Below are positions 28,401-43,400 of a DNA stretch of 64,000 nucleotides, in pieces. The translations under genes were made by a program, and so were the position numbers. This DNA is from Mycobacterium sp. WUMAC-067 (lineage in GTDB: Bacteria > Actinomycetota > Actinomycetes > Mycobacteriales > Mycobacteriaceae): assembly GCF_020217485.1 (NCBI RefSeq), contig NZ_JAEKMI010000004.1, positions 153,511 to 217,510 of the forward strand, given 5' to 3'. The first letter of the stretch is position 1, and each line of letters opens with the position of its first letter. The notes beneath the pieces were generated by a model. It worked only from the letters and a program-made list of their open reading frames with translations. It searched no databases and had not been told where the DNA came from.

Positions 28401-31400
28401 GCTGCTGTTTTCGCGCTCTGCCGAGGCGATCGTGGCGATCTTGGCGGTGCTCAAGTCCGGGGCGGCGTATCTGCCGATCGACCCCGCGCTGCCGTCCGCG
28501 CGGGTGGAGTTCATGCTGACCGACGCCGCCCCAATGGCCGCGGTCACCACCTCCGACCTGGCCGACAGGTTCGACGGCTTCGACCTGACCGTCGTCGATG
28601 TGGCCGACCCCGCGGTGGCGGCCCAGCCGATTACCCCGCCGCCCGCGCCGGCGCCCACCGATCTGGCACACGTCATCTACACCTCCGGCACCACCGGTGT
28701 GCCCAAAGGCGTTGCGGTCACCCAACACAACGTCGCGCAGCTGTTCGATGACCTGCGGCTCGGTTTCGCCTTGTCGGCCGAGCAGGTGTGGACCCAATTC
28801 CACTCCTATGCGTTCGACTTCTCGGTGTGGGAGATCTGGGGCGCCCTGCTGCACGGCGGGCGCCTCGTCGTCGTACCGGGCGCCGTGGCCCGCTCACCCG
28901 AGGAGTTCCACGCGCTGCTGGTGCGCGAGGGAGTCACGGTGCTGACCCAGACCCCGTCGGCGGTGGGGCTGCTGCCCACCGACGGCCTGGACTCCACCGC
29001 GTTGGTGATCGGGGCCGAGCCCTGCCCGCCCGAGCTGGTGGACCGCTGGGCGCCGGATCGGGTCATGGTCAACGTGTACGGCCCCACCGAGACCACGATG
29101 TGGGCCTGCAAGAGCGCCCCGTTGCAGGCGGGATCGGGCTTCCCGCCGATCGGCTCACCGGTGACTCGCGCCGCCTTCTTCGTGCTCGACGAGTGGCTGC
29201 GCCCGGTGCCCGCCGGCGTGGTCGGGGAGCTGTATCTGGCCGGCGAAGGCGTCGGCGTCGGCTATTGGCGGCGCCCCGGCCTGACCGCGTCGCGGTTCGT
29301 GGCCTGCCCCTTCGGCGAACCCGGCACCCGGATGTACCGCACCGGCGACCTGGTCTGCTGGGGGCGCTCCGGATCCGGGGAGGGGCAACTGCGCTACCTG
29401 GGACGCGCCGACGAACAGGTCAAGGTCCGCGGCTACCGCATCGAACTCGGCGAGATCCAGGCCGCGCTGTCCGCGCTCGACGGGGTCGAGCAGGCGGTCG
29501 TCGTCGCCCGCGAGGACCGGCCCGGTGACAAACGCCTCGTGGGGTACGTCACCGGGTCCGCGGAGCCCGCCCGGGCGCGCGCCGCCCTGGCCGAGCGTCT
29601 GCCCGCGTACATGGTCCCCGCGGCGGTGGTGGTGCTGGATTCGCTGCCGGTGACGGTGAACGGCAAACTCGACGCCCGCGCCCTGCCCGCACCCGAATAT
29701 CGCAACGCCGATCACTACCGCGCCCCGAGCACCGCCGTCGAGGAGATCCTGGCCGGCATCTTCGCCGAGGTCCTCGGCGTCGATCGGGTCGGGGTCGACG
29801 ACTCGTTCTTCGATCTCGGCGGCGACTCGCTGTCCACCATGCGCCTGATCACGGCGATCAACTCCGCGCTGGAAACCGATCTCGCGGTGCGCGTCGTCTT
29901 CGAGGCGCCCACGGTCGCCCAGCTGGCGCCCCGCATCGCGGAGAGCTCGGGCGGGCTCGAACCGCTGGAGGCGGGGGAGCGGCCGGCGGCGGTCCCGCTG
30001 TCGTTCGCGCAGAACCGGTTGTGGTTCATCGACCAATTCCAGGGTCCCTCACCGCATTACAACATGGCGGCGGCCTTGCGCCTGCGCGGGCGGCTCGACG
30101 CCGAGGCGCTCGGGGCGGCGCTGGCCGACGTGGTGAGTCGCCACGAGAGCCTGCGCACCCTGTTCCCGTCGCACGAAGGCACCCCCCGGCAGGTGGTCGT
30201 GCCCGCCGAGCGCGCCGAATTCGGCTGGGACGTCGTCGATGCCACGGCATGGCCGGCGGGCCAGGTCGACGACGCCGTCAAGGCGGCGACACGCCACACC
30301 TTTGACCTGGCGGCCGAGATCCCGATCCGGGCGCGACTTTTCACGGTCACCGACGATGAGCACCTGCTGGTGATCGTCGTGCACCACATCGCCGCGGACG
30401 GCTTGTCGCTGACCCCGTTGGGTGCCGATCTGAGCGTGGCCTACACCAGCCGCTGCGCCGGGCGTCCCCCCGGATGGGCCGACTTGTCGGTGCAGTACAT
30501 CGATTACACGCTCTGGCAGCGCGCCCAATTCGGCGACCTCGACGACGGCGACAGCCGCATCGGCGCTCAACTGGCGTACTGGGAGCATGCCCTGGCCGGC
30601 ATGCCCGAGCGGCTCGAGCTGCCCACCGATCGGCCGTACCCGCCGGTGGCCGATCAGCGCGGCGACAGCGTGGTGGTCGACTGGCCGGCGGAGCTGCAGC
30701 AGCAGGTCGCGCGGGTGGCCCGCGAGCACAACGCGACCAGCTTCATGGTGGTGCAGGCCGCGCTGGCCGTGCTCTTGTCGAAGGTGAGCGCGAGTTCCGA
30801 TGTGGCGGTGGGCTTCCCGATCGCCGGCCGGCGCGACCCCGCGCTCGACCAACTGGTGGGCTTCTTCGTCAACACTCTGGTGCTGCGGATCGACCTGGCC
30901 GGCGACCCCAGCTTCACCGAACTGCTGGAACGGGTCCAGGCGCAGAGCCTGGCGGCCTTCGAACATCAGGACGTGCCGTTCGAGGTGCTGGTCGAGCGGG
31001 TCAACCCGACCCGAAGCCTGACGCATCACCCGCTGGTTCAGGTGATGCTGGCCTGGCAGAACTTCGCCGGCCACGAGGATCCCGCCGCCGGCCTGACGCT
31101 GGGGGACCTCGAGGTGACCTCAGTCCCGGTGGAGGACCAGTCGGCCCGCATGGACCTGGTGTTCTCCCTGGCCGAACGGTGGACCGAGAACGGAGACACC
31201 GCCGGCATCGGCGGGCGGGTGGAATTCCGCACCGACGTGTTCGACGCGGCGACCATCGAGACGCTGATCGGCCGCCTGCAACGAGTGCTGACCGCGATGA
31301 CCGCCGACCCCACCCATCCGCTGTCGTCGGTGGATCTGCTCGACGAGGCCGAGCACGCCCGCCTGAAAGAGCTTGGCAACAACGCGGTTTTGACCCGGCC

Positions 31401-34400
31401 GGCGACGGCGTCGGTGTCGGTGCCGGAATTGTTTGCCGCGCAGGTCGCCCGGGCCCCGGAGGCCGTGGCGCTGGTGTGCGAGGGCCTGGCGGTGACCTAC
31501 CGGGAGCTCGACGAGGCCTCCAACCGGTTGGCGCACCGCCTGGCCTCCGCGGGAGCGGGACCGGGACATATTGTGGCGCTGCTGTTTTCGCGGTCGGCCG
31601 AGGCCGTCGCGTCGATCCTGGCCGTGCTCAAAACGGGAGCGGCCTACCTGCCGATCGACCCGTCTTCGCCGGACGCGCGCGTCGAATTCATGCTCGGTGA
31701 CGCCACACCGGTCGCCGCGGTCACCACCGCCGAGCTGGCCGAGCGGTTCGACGGTCGCGACGTGACCGTCATCGACGTCAACGATTCCCGCATCGACACC
31801 CTGCCCGAGACGGTCCTGCCGGCGCCGGGGCCGGACAACCTCGCCTACCTGATCTACACCTCGGGCACCACCGGTGTCCCCAAAGGCGTTGCGATCACTC
31901 ACCGCAACGTCACCCAGCTGCTGGGATCGCTGGATGCCGGGCTGCCGGCCGCGGGGGTCTGGTCGCAATGTCACTCGCTGGCGTTCGACGTCTCGGTGTG
32001 GGAGATCTTCGGCGCGCTGCTGCGCGGCGGGCGCCTGGTGGTCGTCCCCGAGGCTGTGGCGGCTTCCCCGCACGACCTGCACGACGTCCTGGTCGCCACC
32101 GGAGTCAGCGTGTTGACCCAGACCCCATCGGCGGTGGCCATGCTCTCGCCGGAGGGGCTGGACTCGGTGTCGCTGGTGATGGCCGGCGAGGCCTGCCCGG
32201 CCGAGGTTGTCGACCAGTGGGCGCCCGGGCGGGTGATGGTCAACGCCTACGGCCCGACCGAGACCACGATGTGCGTGACGATCAGCGCGCCCCTCGCAGC
32301 CGGGATGGGACCGGTTCCCATCGGCGCCCCGGTCCCGGGGGCGGCGTTGTTCGTGCTCGACGACGCGTTGCGGCCGGTGCCGCCCGGCGTCGTCGGTGAG
32401 CTGTACGTCGCCGGATTCGGGGTGGCCGCAGGGTATGTCGGCCGACCGGGCCTGACCGCGTCGCGGTTCGTCGCCTGCCCCTTCGGCGGGGACGGAACCC
32501 GCATGTATCGGACCGGCGACCTGGTCCGCTGGGACGACTCGGGATCGGGTGGGGGCCAACTGCAGTGCCTCGGCCGCGCCGACGAGCAGGTCAAGATCCG
32601 CGGCTATCGCATCGAGCTCGGCGAAATCCAGTCCGCCCTGGCCGGATTCGACGGCGTCGCGCAGGCCGTCGTCGTCGCGCGCGAAGACCGCCCCGGGGAC
32701 AAGCGACTCGTCGGCTACATCACCGGCGCCGCCGACCCTGCCCGGCTGCGCGCCGCGCTGGCCGATCGGCTGCCCGCCTACATGGTGCCCGCCGCGGTGG
32801 TGGCGCTCGACGCCATTCCGTTGACGCCCAACGGCAAACTCGACACGCGCGCCCTGCCCGCACCCGAATACACGGCCGGCCAGTACCGCGCCCCGGCAAC
32901 GCCCACCGAGGAAATCCTGGCCGGCGTCTACGCCGGGGTCCTCGGCGTCGAGCGGGTCGGGGTCGACGACTCCTTCTTCGATCTGGGTGGCGACAGCATC
33001 TCCGCGATGCGCCTGATCGCCGCGATCAACGCCAGCCTGGGCAGCGGTCTTGCCGTGCGGGCCGTGTTCGAGGCGCCCACCATCGCGCAGTTGGCGCCCC
33101 GGATCGGCGAGGGCGGCGGCGGGCTGGAGCCGTTGACGGCCGCCGAGCGTCCCGCGGTGGTGCCGCTGTCGTTCGCGCAGAACCGGCTGTGGTTCCTGGA
33201 CCAATTGCAAGGGCCCTCACCGGTTTACAACATGGCGGCCGTGCTGCGGTTGGACGGGCCGCTCGACGCCGACGCCCTGGGCGCTGCGCTGGGCGACGTG
33301 GTGGCCCGCCATGAGAGCCTGCGGACGGTGTTCGTCGCACCCGAGGGGCTGCCGCAGCAGGTGGTGATCCCCGCCGACAAGGCAGATTTCGGGTGGGAGG
33401 TCGTCGACGCCAGCGCCTGGTCGCCCGAGCAGCTGGACGAGGCGATCGGTGCCACCGCCCGCTACACCTTCGACCTGTCGGCCCAAATCCCGTTGCGGGC
33501 AGGGCTTTTCCGCATCCGGCCCGACCGGCACGTGCTGGTGGCCGTGGTGCACCACATCGCCGCCGACGGCATGTCCCTCACGCCGCTCGTCCGTGATCTG
33601 GGGATGGCATATGCCGGCCGGTGCGACGGGCACGGGCCCGACTGGGCGCCGCTGTCGGTGCAATACGTCGACTACACCCTGTGGCAGCGTGCGCAATTCG
33701 GCGACCTCGACGACGGCAACAGCCGCATCGCCGCCCAACTCGCCTACTGGGAAGACGCCCTGGCCGGCATGCCGGAGCGGTTGCAGCTGCCCACCGACCG
33801 GCCCTACCCGATGGTGGCCGATCAGCGCGGCGCCACGGTGGAGATCGACTGGCCCGCCGAGCTGCAACAGCGGGTGGCCGACGTGGCGCGCCGACACAAT
33901 GCCACCAGCTTCATGGTGATCCAGACCGCCCTGATGGCGTTGCTGTCGAAGATCAGCACGAGTTCCGATGTCGCGGTGGGATTTCCGATCGCCGGTCGGC
34001 CCGACCCCGCGCTCGACGAACTGGTCGGGTTCTTCGTCAACACCCTGGTGTTGCGGGTCGATGCGGCCGGTGATCCCACCTGCGCCGAGCTGCTGTCCCA
34101 GGTGCGTCACCGCAGCCTGGCCGCCTACGAGCACCAGGACGTGCCCTTCGAGGTGCTGGTGGAGCGGCTCAACCCCGCCCGCAGCCTGACGCATCACCCG
34201 CTGATCCAGGTGATGCTGGCCTGGCAGAACTTCGCCGGGCAGGAAAGCGGCCCCGCCGCCGGGCTGTCCCTCGGCGATGTCGACGTCACACCCATACCGG
34301 TCGACACCCACACCGCCCGAATGGATTTGACGTTCTCGATGGGCGAACGCTGGAGCGACGCGGGTGAGCCCGCCGGCATCGGCGGAACCGTGGAATTCCG

Positions 34401-37400
34401 CACCGACGTATTCGACGCGGACAGCATCGCCGCCCTCATCGGCCGGTTGCAGCGGGTGCTGCTCGCGATGACCGCCGACCCCGCGCGGGCGTTGTCGTCG
34501 GTGGATCTGCTCGACGACGCCGAACACACCCGACTGGACGACGTCGGCAACCGCGCGGCGCTCACCGGACCGGCCACCGGGACCGACTCGATCCCGGCGC
34601 TGTTCGCCGCGCAGGCGGCCCGCACCCCGGACAGCGTCGCGGTAGTGTGCGACGGACACGCGATGACCTACCGCGAGCTTGACGAGGCGTCGAACCGGCT
34701 GGCGCACCTGCTGGCCGGCCGTGGGGCGGGCCCGGGACAGGCTGTGGCGCTGCTGTTTTCACGCTCCGCCGAGGCGATCGTCTCGATCCTGGCCGTGCTG
34801 AAGACCGGGGCTGCCTACCTGCCGATCGACCCGGCGCTACCGGCCGAGCGGATCGGGTTCATGCTCTCCGACGCCGCTCCGATCGCCACGCTCACCACCG
34901 CCGATCTGGTCGAGCGGCTCGACGGCCACGAGGTCGCGGTCATCGAGGTCAACGATCCCGCCGTCGACACCCAGCCCGCGACCGCACTGCCGGCGCCGGG
35001 GCCGGACAACCTCGCCTACCTGATCTACACCTCCGGCACCACCGGTGTCCCCAAAGGCGTTGCGGTCACCCACCGCAACGTGACCCAGCTGCTGGCATCC
35101 GAGGACTCGGGCCTGCCGGCCGACGGCGTGTGGTCGCAATGGCATTCGCTGGCCTTCGACGTCTCGGTCTGGGAAATCTTTGGCGCCCTGTTGCACGGCG
35201 GCCGACTGGTCGTGGTGCCCGAAACCGTGGCGCGGTCACCGGAAGACCTGCACGCATTGCTGGTGGCCGAACAGGTCAGCGTCCTCAGTCAAACCCCGTC
35301 GGCGGCCGGCGCCCTCTCACCCGCGGGCCTGGAGTCGGTCGCGCTGGTGGTCGCCGGCGAGGCCTGCCCGGCCGATCTGGTGGACCGCTGGGCTCCCGGC
35401 CGGGTGATGATCAACGCCTACGGCCCCACCGAAGCCACGGTCTACGCCGCGATCAGTGCCCCGCTTCAGGCGGGCTCACCGGGCCCAGTGCCGATCGGGT
35501 CCCCGGTGCCCGGCGGCGCGGCGTTCGTGCTCGACGAGTGGCTGCGGCCGGTGCCACCCGGCGTGATCGGCGAGCTGTATGTGGCGGGTGCCGGCGTGGC
35601 CTGCGGCTACTGGAGGCGGGCCGGCCTGACCGCGTCGCGGTTCGTGGCGTGTCCCTTCGGGGCGCCCGGATCGCGCATGTACCGCACCGGCGACCTGGTG
35701 CGCTGGCGCGGGGACGGGCAGCTTGACTACCTCGGCCGCGCCGACGAGCAGGTCAAGATCCGCGGCTACCGCATCGAGCTCGGCGAGGTGCGGGCGGCGC
35801 TGTCCTGGATCGGCGGCGTCGAGCAGGCCGTCGTCGTCGCCCGCGAGGACCGGCCGGGGGACAAGCGCCTCGTCGGTTACGTCACCGGGACCGCCGACCC
35901 GGCCGCGGTGCGTGCCGCGCTGGCCGAAAGGCTGCCGGGCTACATGATTCCCGCCGCCGTCGTCGTCATGCGGGCCCTGCCGCTGACCCCCAACGGCAAG
36001 CTGGACACCCGCGCGCTGCCCGCGCCGGAATACTCCGACGCCGACCAGTATCGGGCCCCCGACAACGCCGTCGAAGAAATCCTGGCCGGCATCTACGCCC
36101 AGGTGCTCGGGCTCGAGCGGGTAGGCGTCGACGACTCGTTCTTCGACCTTGGCGGGGACAGCATTTCGTCGATGCAGGTGGTGACGCGGGCGCGCGCCGC
36201 CGGCCTGGTTTGCAAGACCCGCGACATCTTCGTCGAGCAGACCGTGGCCCGGCTGGCCCGGGTGGCCGAGGTGGTCGACGCCGACGCCGCGGTGCTCGAC
36301 GAGGGCGTCGGGCCGGTGCAGGCCACCCCGATCATTCGTTGGCTGCACGGCGTGGAAAGCGGTGGCGCACAAGTCGATCATTTCAACCAGGCCATGCTGG
36401 TGCAGGCCCCCGCCGGGGTCACCGAGGCCGACGTGGTCACGGTGCTGCAGGCCCTGCTGGATCGCCACGCGATGCTGCGGCTGCGCGTCGACCGCTCGGG
36501 CGCCCACGGCGCCGGCGAATGGGCGCTGACGGTGCCCGGGGCGGGCTCGGTCGACGCCGCCGAGTGCCTGCACGTCGTGGACGAGTTGACCGACGCGGCG
36601 GTCATACAAGCGCGGTCGCGGCTGAACCCGGCCGCCGGCGTGATGCTCAGCGCGCTGTGGGCCAGCGCCACCGGGCAGCTCGTGGTCATCGTCCACCACC
36701 TCGCCGTCGACGGTGTTTCCTGGCGGATCCTGTTGCAGGACTTGAACATCGCCTGGGCCCAGCATCACAGCGGGCAGCCGGTCGAACTGCCCGCCGCGGG
36801 CACCTCGTTTGCCCGGTGGTCGTCGCAGCTGGCCCGGCATGCGCACCACCCCGACGTCGTCGATCAGGCGGACACCTGGGCGAAGGTGGCGGCGACGCCG
36901 CCGGCGCTGCCGGCGCTCCGCCCCGACGCGGACACCTTCGCCACGGCCGAACACCTCGTTACGGAGCTGAACGCCGAGACCACCGGCATGCTGCTCGGCG
37001 AGGTGCCGGCAGCGTTCCATGCCGGCGTCCAAGACATCCTCCTGATCGCGTTCGCGTTGGCGTGCGCGGAATTCCGCGGCGGCCGTGCGCCCATCGGCAT
37101 CGACGTCGAGGGCCACGGCCGGCACGAGGAACTGGGCCGCGACATCGACCTGTCCCACACCGTCGGCTGGTTCACCACGAAATACCCGACGGCTCTGAAC
37201 GTGGGCGGCGTCTCCTGGGGGCAGGTCGTCGCCGGCGGGACCGAGCTGGGCGCCGCACTCAAAGACGCCAAGGAACAGCTCCGCGCGCTGCCGGACCCGC
37301 TGACCTATGGGCTGCTGCGCTACCTCAACCCCGAGGTCGACCTGGACGGCGCCGAACCACCGATCGGGTTCAACTACCTGGGACGCCAGGGCGGTACGGG

Positions 37401-40400
37401 CGAGCTCACCGCGGACATGTGGCGGCCCGTGCCCGACGGCGGGTCGGTCACCCGCGCCGCCGCGACGATAGCCATGCCGCTGATGCACACCCTCGAACTC
37501 AACGCGGTCACCGTCGACTCCGCGGAAGGTCCGCGCCTGCACGCCAACTGGACCTGGGCGCCGTCGGCGCTCGACGACGAACAGATCACCCGGCTGAGCC
37601 GGCTGTGGTTCGAGGCCCTGGCCGGCATCTGCGCCCACGTGCGCTCCGGCGGCGGCGGATTGACGCCGTCGGACATCGCGCCCGCGCGCCTGAGCCAACA
37701 GCAGCTCGATCAGCTTGCGCGCCAACACCATATCGCCGACGTCCTGGCGTTGACCCCGGTCCAGCAGGGGCTGCTGTTCCACGCCAACACCGCACCCGCG
37801 ACCGACGATCTGTATGCGGGACAGCTGAACATCAGCCTCACCGGCCCGCTCGACCCGAACCGCCTGCGCGACGCGGTGCACACCGTGATCGCCCGGCATC
37901 CGAACCTGGTGGCCCGCTTCTGCGACCGGTACGACGAGCCGGTCCAGATCATCCCGGCCGACCCCGCGCCGGCCTGGCGGTACCTCGAGCTGGATGGCAC
38001 CGACACCGACGAGCAGATTCAGCGCCTCTGCGCCGCCGAACGCGCGGCCGTCTGCGGCGACCTCGCCGAGCAGCCCGCGTTCCGGGTGGCGTTGGTGCGC
38101 ACCGCATCCGAGCGCTATCGGCTGGTGCTGACCAATCACCACATCGTGCTCGACGGCTGGTCGATGCCGATCCTGCTGGGCGAGATCTTCGCCGGCTACT
38201 ACGGGCAGCGACTTCCGCCCGCGGCGCCCTACCGCAGCTTCGTCAGCTGGCTGGCCGAACGCGACCTCGACGCCGCCCGCGCGGCCTGGGGCGAGGTGTT
38301 CGCCGGCTTCGACACCCCCACCCTGGTCGGCCCCCAGGACCGGGCGGAGCTCGGGCGGCAAAGCGTCGAGACGTTCACGCTGCCCGCCGACCTCACCCAA
38401 GCCGTCGGCGACCTGGCGCGGTCGCGCCACACCACCGTCAACACGGTGCTGCAGGCCGCATTCGCGCAACTGCTGTGCGGCCTGACCGGCCAGCGCGATG
38501 TCGTCTTCGGCACCACGGTGTCGGGCCGCCCCGCCGAAATCGCCGCCGCGGACACGATGGTGGGCCTGCTGATCAACACCGTGCCAGTGCGGGCGAACAT
38601 CGGCGCCGCCACCACCACCGCCGATCTGCTGGACCAACTGCAGGGCGCGTACAACCACACGCTCGACCACCAGCACCTGGCGCTCAACGAGATTCACCGC
38701 ATCACCGGACAGGACACCCTGTTCGACACCCTGTTCGCCTACGAGAACTATCCGATCGACGCCAGCGCGCTGTCGGGCAACCACGAACTCGCCGCCACCG
38801 ACATCACCAGCCGGGAGTCCACCCACTACCCGCTGACCGTGCAGGCCCAGCCCGGTCACGAGATACGCCTCCAAGTCGAGTACGACACAGACGTTTTCGA
38901 CGCGGCACGGATCGCAACGCTGATCGAACGGCTGCGGCGGGTGCTGACCGTCGTGACCACCGACCCCGCGCGGCGGCTGTCGTCGATCGACGTGCTCGAG
39001 CCCGCCGAACACGACCGGCTGGACGCGTGGGGCGACCGGGCGGTCCTGACCCGGGACGGCACGGCGGCGTCCATCCCGGAGTTGTTCGCCGCCCAGGTGG
39101 CGCGCACCCCGCGCGCGCCGGCGGTGACGTTCGAGGGCCGGACCATGACCTACCGCGAACTCGACGAGCGCTCGAACCGGTTGGCGCACTTGTTGGTTGA
39201 CCGTGGGGTTGGCCCCGGCGAGTCCGTGGCGCTGTTGTTCGGCCGCTCGGCCGACGCGATCGTCGCCATCCTGGCGGTGCTGAAGACCGGCGCGGCCTAC
39301 CTGCCGATCGACCCGGCCCTGCCGGCGGCGCGCATCGATTTCATGCTCGGCGATACCGCACCCATGGCCGCGCTCACGGTCGCCGCCCTGGCCGACCAGC
39401 TCGACGCCCACGACCTGATGGTCATCGACATCCACGACCGCGGCCTGGCCCGCCGGCCCGCCACCGCGCTCCCGGCTCCGGCGCCCGAACACGTCGCGCA
39501 CATCATCTACACCTCCGGTACCACCGGTGTGCCCAAAGGCGTTGCGGTCAGCCACCACAACGTGACCCGGCTGTTCGACGCGCAGGCCGTCGGCGTCGAG
39601 TTGTCGGCGGACCAGGTGTGGACGCAGTTCCATTCGTATGCCTTCGACTTCTCGGTGTGGGAGATCTGGGGTGCGCTGCTGCACGGCGGGCGACTCGTCG
39701 TGGTGCCCGATTCGGTGGCCCGCTCGCCGATGGATTTCCACGCCCTGCTGGTCGCCGAGAAGGTCACCGTCTTGAGCCAAACCCCCTCGGCGGTGCGGAT
39801 GCTGTCGCCGCAGGGATTGGACTCCGCGGCGCTGGTGATCGGCGCGGAGCCCTGCCCACCGGAACTGGTGGACCGCTGGGCGCCCGGGCGGGTGATGGTC
39901 AACGTCTACGGCCCGACGGAAGCCACGATCTTCTCGTCGACGAGCACACCGTTGAGTGCGGGGTCGGGTGCACCCCCAATCGGCTCGCCCGTCCCCGGGG
40001 CCGCCTTGTTCGTGCTCGACGGGTGGCTGCGCCCGGTGCCGCCCGGCGTGGTCGGCGAGCTGTACGTCGCCGGCCGCGGCGTCGGATACGGGTACGTGCG
40101 CCGCGCCGGGTTGACCGCGTCACGGTTCGTGGCCTGCCCGTTCGGCGAGCCGGGATCGCGCATGTATCGCACCGGCGACCTGGTGCGCTGGGGCGACTCC
40201 GGATCCGGTGAGGGCCAGCTGCAGTACGTCGGCCGCGCCGACGAGCAGGTCAAGATCCGCGGCTACCGCATCGAGGTCGGCGAGGTGCGCTCGGCGCTGG
40301 CCGCGCTCGACGGGGTGGACGAGGCCGTCGTCGTCGCCCGCGAGGACCGGCCCGGCGACAAGCGCCTCGTCGGCTACATCACCGGCACCGCCGACCCGGC

Positions 40401-43400
40401 CGTCCTGCGCACCCAGCTGGCCGAGCGGTTGCCGACCTACATGATCCCGGCGGCCGTGGTGGCGCTCGAGGCGCTGCCGATGACCGTCAACGGCAAGCTC
40501 GACACCCGCGCCCTGCCGGCGCCGGAGTACTCCGCCGCCGGGTACCGCTCGCCGACCACCCCCACCGAGGAGATCCTGGCCGGCATCTACGCCCACGTGC
40601 TCGGAGTCGAGCGGGTCGGGGTCGACGACTCCTTCTTCGACCTCGGCGGCGACAGCATCTCGGCGATGCGCGTCATCGCGGCGATCAACAGCGCCATGGA
40701 CACCGGCGTTCCGGTGCGCGTCATCTTCGAGGCGCCCACCGTCGCCCAGCTGGCGCCGCGCATCGGTGAGGACACGGGCCGGCTGGACCCGCTGGTGGCG
40801 GGCGCCCGGCCGGCGGTGATCCCGCTGTCGTTCGCCCAGAGCCGGCTGTGGTTCCTCGACCAGCTGCAGGGACCGTCCCCGGTCTACAACATGGCCGCGG
40901 CGCTGCGGATGCACGGGCGGCTCGACGCGCAGGCCCTCGGCGCGGCGCTGGCCGACGTCGTGGCGCGTCACGAGAGCCTGCGGACGGTGTTCGCCGCACC
41001 CGAGGGATCACCCCAGCAGGTGGTGATCCCGGCCGAGCGGGCCGATCTCAGCTGGCGGACCGTCGACGCCCGCAGGTGGTCCGCCGGCCGGCTGCGCGAC
41101 GCCATCGACGTCGCCGCCGCCGAAACGTTCGACCTGGCGACCCAAATCCCGTTGCGCGCTTCGCTTTTCCGCGTCGCCGAGGACGAACACGTGCTGGTGG
41201 CCGTGGTGCACCACATCGCCGCGGACGGCTGGTCGCTGCGCCCGCTGGTGCGTGACCTGGGCGTGGCGTACACCAGCCGGTGCGCCGGGCGGGCCCCCGA
41301 CTGGGAGCCGCTGCCGGTGCAATACGTCGACTACACCCTGTGGCAGCGCGACCAGTTCGGCGAGCTCGCCGACAGCGGCAGCCGCATCGCCGCGCAGCTC
41401 GCCTACTGGCAGGAGGCGCTGGCCGGCATGCCCGAGCGGCTGCAGTTGCCCACCGACCGGCCCTACCCGCAGATCGCCGATCAGCGCGGGGCGGCCGTCG
41501 AGGTGGACTGGCCGGCGGACCTGCAGCAGCAGGTCGCCGGGCTGGCCCGCGAGTACAACTCCACCAGCTTCATGGTGGTGCAGGCCGCCCTGGCGGTGCT
41601 GCTGTCCAAGATCAGCGCCAGCACCGACGTGGCCGTCGGCTTCCCGATCGCCGGGCGGCGCGACCCCGCGCTCGACGAGCTGGTCGGCTTCTTCGTCAAC
41701 ACCCTGGTGCTCCGCGTCGACCTGGCCGGCGATCCCAGCTTCACCGACCTGCTGGCCCGGGTGCGCACCCGCAGCCTCGAGGCTTTCGAGCACCAAGACG
41801 TGCCGTTCGAGGTGCTGGTCGAACGGCTCAACCCGGTGCGCAGCCTGAGCCATCACCCGCTGGTGCAGGTGATGCTGGCCTGGCAGAACTTCGCCGGCCA
41901 GGACGGCGACCCCGGGGCCGGCCTGGCCCTCGGCGACGTGCGGGTCAGCTCGATCCCGCTGGACACCCAGGTGGCCCGCATGGACCTGGTGTTCTCGCTG
42001 GCCGAACGCTGGGCCGAGGGCGACGAGCCCGCCGGGATCGGCGGGCGGGTCGAGTTCCGCACCGACGTGTTCGACGCCGACAGCATCCGGGGGTTGATCG
42101 GGCGGCTCGAGCGGGTCCTGACGGCGATGACCGCCGATCCCACCCGCCCGATTTCGTCGGTGGACCTGCTCGACGCGGCTGAGCACGCCCGCCTCGACGC
42201 CCTCGGCAACCGCGCGGCCCTGACCGCCCCCGCGACCACGGACGCGTCGGTTCCGGCGCTGTTCGCCGAGCAGGCGGCGCGCACCCCCGACGCGATGGCA
42301 CTGAGCGACCAGGGCCGCTCGTGGACCTACCGCGAGCTCGATGAGGCCGCCAACCGCGTGGCGCACCGGCTGGCCGGCTTCGGCGTGGGCCCCGGCGAGC
42401 GGGTGGCCCTGTTGTTCGGCCGCTCGGCCGACGCGATCATCGCGATCCTGGCGGTGCTCAAGGCCGGCGCCGCGTACCTGCCGATCGACCCCGGGCTGCC
42501 GGCCGAGCGGATCGGGTTCATGCTCTCCGACGCCGCGCCGATGGCCGCGATCAGCACCGGCGATCTGGCCGCGCGGCTGCGCGGGCATCACGTCGTCGTC
42601 CTCGACATGAACGACCCCGCGATCGACGCCCAGCCCGCCACCGCGCTGCCGGCGCCGAGCGCGGACGACATCGCCTACCTGATCTACACGTCGGGCACCA
42701 CCGGTGTGCCCAAAGGCGTTGCGGTGAGCCACCGTAACGTCGCCCAGCTCCTGGCATCCGGGGACTCGGGCCTGCCGCGCAGCGGCGTGTGGTCGCAGTG
42801 GCACTCGCTGGCCTTCGACGTCTCGGTCTGGGAGATCTTCGGCGCGCTGCTGCATGGCGGGCGGCTCGTGGTCATCCCCGACTCGGTGGTGCGGTCCCCG
42901 CAGGACTTCCACGCGCTGCTGGTCGACGAACAGGTCGACGTCATCAGTCAGACGCCGTCGGCGGCGGGCGTCCTGTCGCCCGAGGGGCTCGAATCGGCGA
43001 CCCTGGTGGTCGCCGGGGAGGCCTGCCCGACGGAGCTGGTGGACCGGTGGGCGCCGGGCCGGGCGATGATCAACGCCTACGGCCCCACGGAGGCGACGGT
43101 GTACGCGGCGGTCAGCGCGCCGCTCAAGTCCGGATCGAACGTCGTTCCCATCGGATCCCCGGTGCCCGGCGCGGGCCTGTTCGTGCTGGACGAATCCCTG
43201 CGCCCGGTGCCGCGAGGCGTCGTCGGGGAGCTCTACGTGGCCGGCGCCGGCGTGGCCTGCGGCTACTGGCGCCGGGCCGGCCTGACGGCGTCGCGGTTTG
43301 TGGCCTGCCCCTTCGGGGCGCGCGGATCGCGCATGTATCGGACCGGGGACCTGGTGTGCTGGGGCACTTCAGGATCGGGCGACGGCCAGCTGCAGTACCT

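Noticed and set aside
26770..29949. Threonine specificity for modules 3 and 6 from the D-F-W start of the pocket
   Set aside because: The remaining positions do not fit the usual Thr pattern, and colinearity with the M. avium lipopentapeptide argues for Ile; left unresolved.
35476..39780. Very long open frames on the strand opposite the NRPS, including one of over 1,400 codons
   Set aside because: In GC-rich genes with G/C-biased third positions the antisense frames are open by default. The translations are low-complexity (Arg/Gly/His/Val-rich) with no domain, and they mirror the repeated modules.
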